This document shows, in pieces, positions 5,566-7,308 of a stretch of 7,308 nt of DNA. Each line of letters starts with the position of its first letter. The stretch's first letter is position 1. Location of the stretch: the NCBI RefSeq assembly GCF_030147005.1, contig NZ_JASLAW010000151.1, positions 1 through 7,308 of the forward strand, read 5' to 3'. The stretch is from Pseudomonas sp. (GTDB taxonomy: Bacteria > Pseudomonadota > Gammaproteobacteria > Pseudomonadales > Pseudomonadaceae). The notes beneath the pieces were generated by a model, which was not told the DNA's origin, did not search any database, and saw only the letters and a program-made list of their open reading frames with translations. The translations under genes were made by a program, and so were the position numbers.

Positions 5566-7308
5566 GTGGATTTACAGCAGGGGTTTGTCCTGACCCGGCA
5601 TTGGCGCGACACCCCGGCAGGTACGGAGGTCAGCTTCTGGCTGGCGACCGACCAAGGGCCTCGGTGTATTCGCCTACCCGTGCAAACCTCGGTGATGTTT
5701 ATCCCCGAGGTCCATCGCAAGCCGCTGGGCTGGCTGCTCAAGGACGAGCGCGATATCGAGTTGCGTGCGTTGCAGTTATGCGACTTCCATCACCGGCCGG
5801 TTCTGGGCCTTTATGCCCGGCAGCACCGCCAGATGATGGATATCGAGAAGCGCCTGCGCGCTGCCGGGGTGGATGTCTATGAAGGCGATGTGCGCCCGCC
5901 CGAGCGCTACATGATGGAGCGGTTCATCACTGCCCCTGTCTGGTTCGGCGGCACGCCCGACGCAGGCGGCACGCTGCGCGATGCGCAGATGAAGCCCGCT
6001 CCCGATTACCGACCCGCACTGAAACTGGTATCCCTCGATATCGAAACCACCGCCCAGGGCGACCTCTATTCCATCGCCCTGCAAGGGTGCGGCGAGCGCC
6101 AGGTGTACATGCTCGGCCCACCCAACAAAGCTTGTGCGGTGGATTTCAAGCTCGACTATTGCGACACCCGCGCCCAATTGCTCGAACGCCTCAACCAATG
6201 GCTGGCCACCCACGATCCGGATGCGGTCATCGGTTGGAATGTGGTGCAATTCGACCTGCGTGTACTGCACGAACATGCCCAGCGCCTGAACGTGCCTCTT
6301 CTGCTCGGGCGCGGCGGTGAAGCCATGACCTGGCGCGAACACGGCAGCCGCAATCATTATTTCGCCGCGGCGGCAGGCAGGTTGATCATCGACGGCATCG
6401 AAGCCCTGCGGTCCGCGACTTGGAGTTTCGAGTCGTTCAGCCTGGAGAACGTCGCGCAAACCCTGCTGGGTGAAGGCAAGGACATTTCCACGCCCTACCA
6501 GCGCATGGACGAAATCAACCGCATGTTCGCCGAGGACAAGCCCGCTCTGGCGCGCTACAACCTCAAGGACTGCGAATTGGTCACGCGGATTTTCGAAAAG
6601 ACCGAACTGCTCAAGTTTCTGCTGGAGCGCGCCAGCGTCACCGGGCTGCCTGCCGACCGCAATGGCGGTTCTGTCGCAGCGTTTACCCATCTCTATATGC
6701 CGTTGATGCACCGCCAGGGCTTCGTCGCGCCCAACCTCGGCGACAAGCCGCCTCAGGCCAGCCCCGGTGGTTTTGTCATGGACTCACGTCCAGGTCTCTA
6801 TGAATCGGTGCTGGTGCTGGACTACAAAAGCCTGTACCCGTCGATCATCCGCAGTTTTCTGATCGACCCGGTGGGCTTGATCGAAGGCCTCAAGCATCCC
6901 GACGACAGCGACTCGGTGGAAGGCTTTCGCGGCGCGCGTTTTTCCCGCACCCGGCATTGCCTGCCGTCCATCGTCACGCGGGTTTCCGAAGGCCGCGAAG
7001 TGGCCAAGCGTGAACACAATGTACCGTTGTCCCAAGCCCTGAAGATCATCATGAACGCCTTCTACGGCGTGCTCGGTTCCAGCGGCTGCCGTTTTTTCGA
7101 TACGCGCCTGGCGTCTTCGATCACCATGCGCGGGCATCAGATCATGCGCCAGACCCGCGAGCTGGTTGAGGCCCAGGGTTATGAAGTGATCTACGGCGAC
7201 ACCGATTCCACCTTCGTCTGGCTCGGCAGCGCCCATTCCCTGGAGGACGCCAGCCGCATCGGCCAGGCGCTGGTGCAGCACGTCAACGACTGGTGGCGCA
7301 GCCATCTG
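5566..7308 (+). CDS. polB: DNA polymerase II (family B), 5' part; runs off the window
   Basis: The first 581 codons of a family B DNA polymerase with 3'-5' proofreading, used for repair, replication restart and translesion synthesis. No stop occurs before the edge. E. coli Pol II has 783 residues, so about a quarter is missing (thumb and C-terminus). Order of motifs: N-terminal domain 1-150; Exo I S-L-D158-I-E160-T-T; Exo II IGWN225..F-D230; Exo III Y331-N-L-K-D335; polymerase motif A D419-Y-K-S-L-Y-P-S-I-I; motif B K493..N497-A-F-Y500-G; motif C Y543-G-D545-T-D547-S. All catalytic acidic residues of both active sites are present, so the part seen looks functional. The start is GTG with a Shine-Dalgarno 7 nt upstream; the product begins MDLQQGFVLTRHW. 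The gene is divergent from the siderophore receptor. No convincing promoter hexamers of its own were found; a weak LexA-like CTG-N10-CAG overlaps the ribosome-binding region. Confidence 0.95.
   Translation, partial: MDLQQGFVLTRHWRDTPAGTEVSFWLATDQGPRCIRLPVQTSVMFIPEVHRKPLGWLLKDERDIELRALQLCDFHHRPVLGLYARQHRQMMDIEKRLRAAGVDVYEGDVRPPERYMMERFITAPVWFGGTPDAGGTLRDAQMKPAPDYRPALKLVSLDIETTAQGDLYSIALQGCGERQVYMLGPPNKACAVDFKLDYCDTRAQLLERLNQWLATHDPDAVIGWNVVQFDLRVLHEHAQRLNVPLLLGRGGEAMTWREHGSRNHYFAAAAGRLIIDGIEALRSATWSFESFSLENVAQTLLGEGKDISTPYQRMDEINRMFAEDKPALARYNLKDCELVTRIFEKTELLKFLLERASVTGLPADRNGGSVAAFTHLYMPLMHRQGFVAPNLGDKPPQASPGGFVMDSRPGLYESVLVLDYKSLYPSIIRSFLIDPVGLIEGLKHPDDSDSVEGFRGARFSRTRHCLPSIVTRVSEGREVAKREHNVPLSQALKIIMNAFYGVLGSSGCRFFDTRLASSITMRGHQIMRQTRELVEAQGYEVIYGDTDSTFVWLGSAHSLEDASRIGQALVQHVNDWWRSHL

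Noticed and set aside
5776..6711. Minus-strand open frame (311 codons) opposite polB
   Set aside because: The plus strand here encodes the exonuclease motifs of DNA polymerase II in order. The antisense translation is a low-complexity mirror with no plausible start context or domain.
6784..7305. Minus-strand open frame (173 codons) at the right edge
   Set aside because: It is antisense to polymerase motifs A, B and C of polB and shows no independent evidence of coding.

Overview
The window looks like chromosomal DNA of a fluorescent-group Pseudomonas. The evidence is the G+C-rich coding sequence, a PBP2 whose N-terminus (MPEPI..KDHEKE) and C-terminus are Pseudomonas-like, a Pseudomonas-type DNA polymerase II start, and a Fur-controlled siderophore receptor. 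It holds five protein genes, four complete (one probably clipped at its 3' end) and one running off the right edge. No RNA gene, insertion sequence, CRISPR array or phage module is visible. The species group is inferred from recalled protein sequences, not from a search.

Layout, left to right. A strong intrinsic terminator (1-37) closes an upstream gene outside the window. A complete penicillin-binding protein 2 (mrdA type, 251-2143, +) follows, with no rodA, rlmH or lytic transglycosylase partner beside it, so it is probably a second, stand-alone PBP2. Convergent with it is a small GFA/CENP-V-type zinc protein (2190-2546, -). Its frame continues past an in-frame amber codon for 14 plausible family-like residues and then stops 1 nt from the mrdA stop. 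Divergent from it is an AHSA1/SRPBCC-domain protein (2646-3113, +) with a near-perfect Shine-Dalgarno sequence. Convergent with that, after a hairpin region, is a TonB-dependent siderophore receptor (3160-5361, -). The last gene, DNA polymerase II (polB, 5566-7308, +), is read from a GTG codon. It is open to the window edge: the first 581 codons are present, including all exonuclease motifs and polymerase motifs A, B and C.

The 204-bp divergent interval between the receptor and polB is the richest regulatory stretch. It has a sigma70-like promoter pointing at the receptor, a Fur-box-like sequence over its -10, a small hairpin abutting the receptor Shine-Dalgarno, a 10-bp palindrome, and a CTG-N10-CAG sequence overlapping the polB ribosome-binding region.

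The genes do not form a pathway. They are separate transcription units for cell-wall elongation, a small thiol/zinc protein, a lipid-binding-fold protein, iron uptake and DNA repair synthesis. I see no convincing new multi-gene system. The best leads are the amber-truncated GFA gene, the orphan PBP2, and the regulatory architecture between the receptor and polB.
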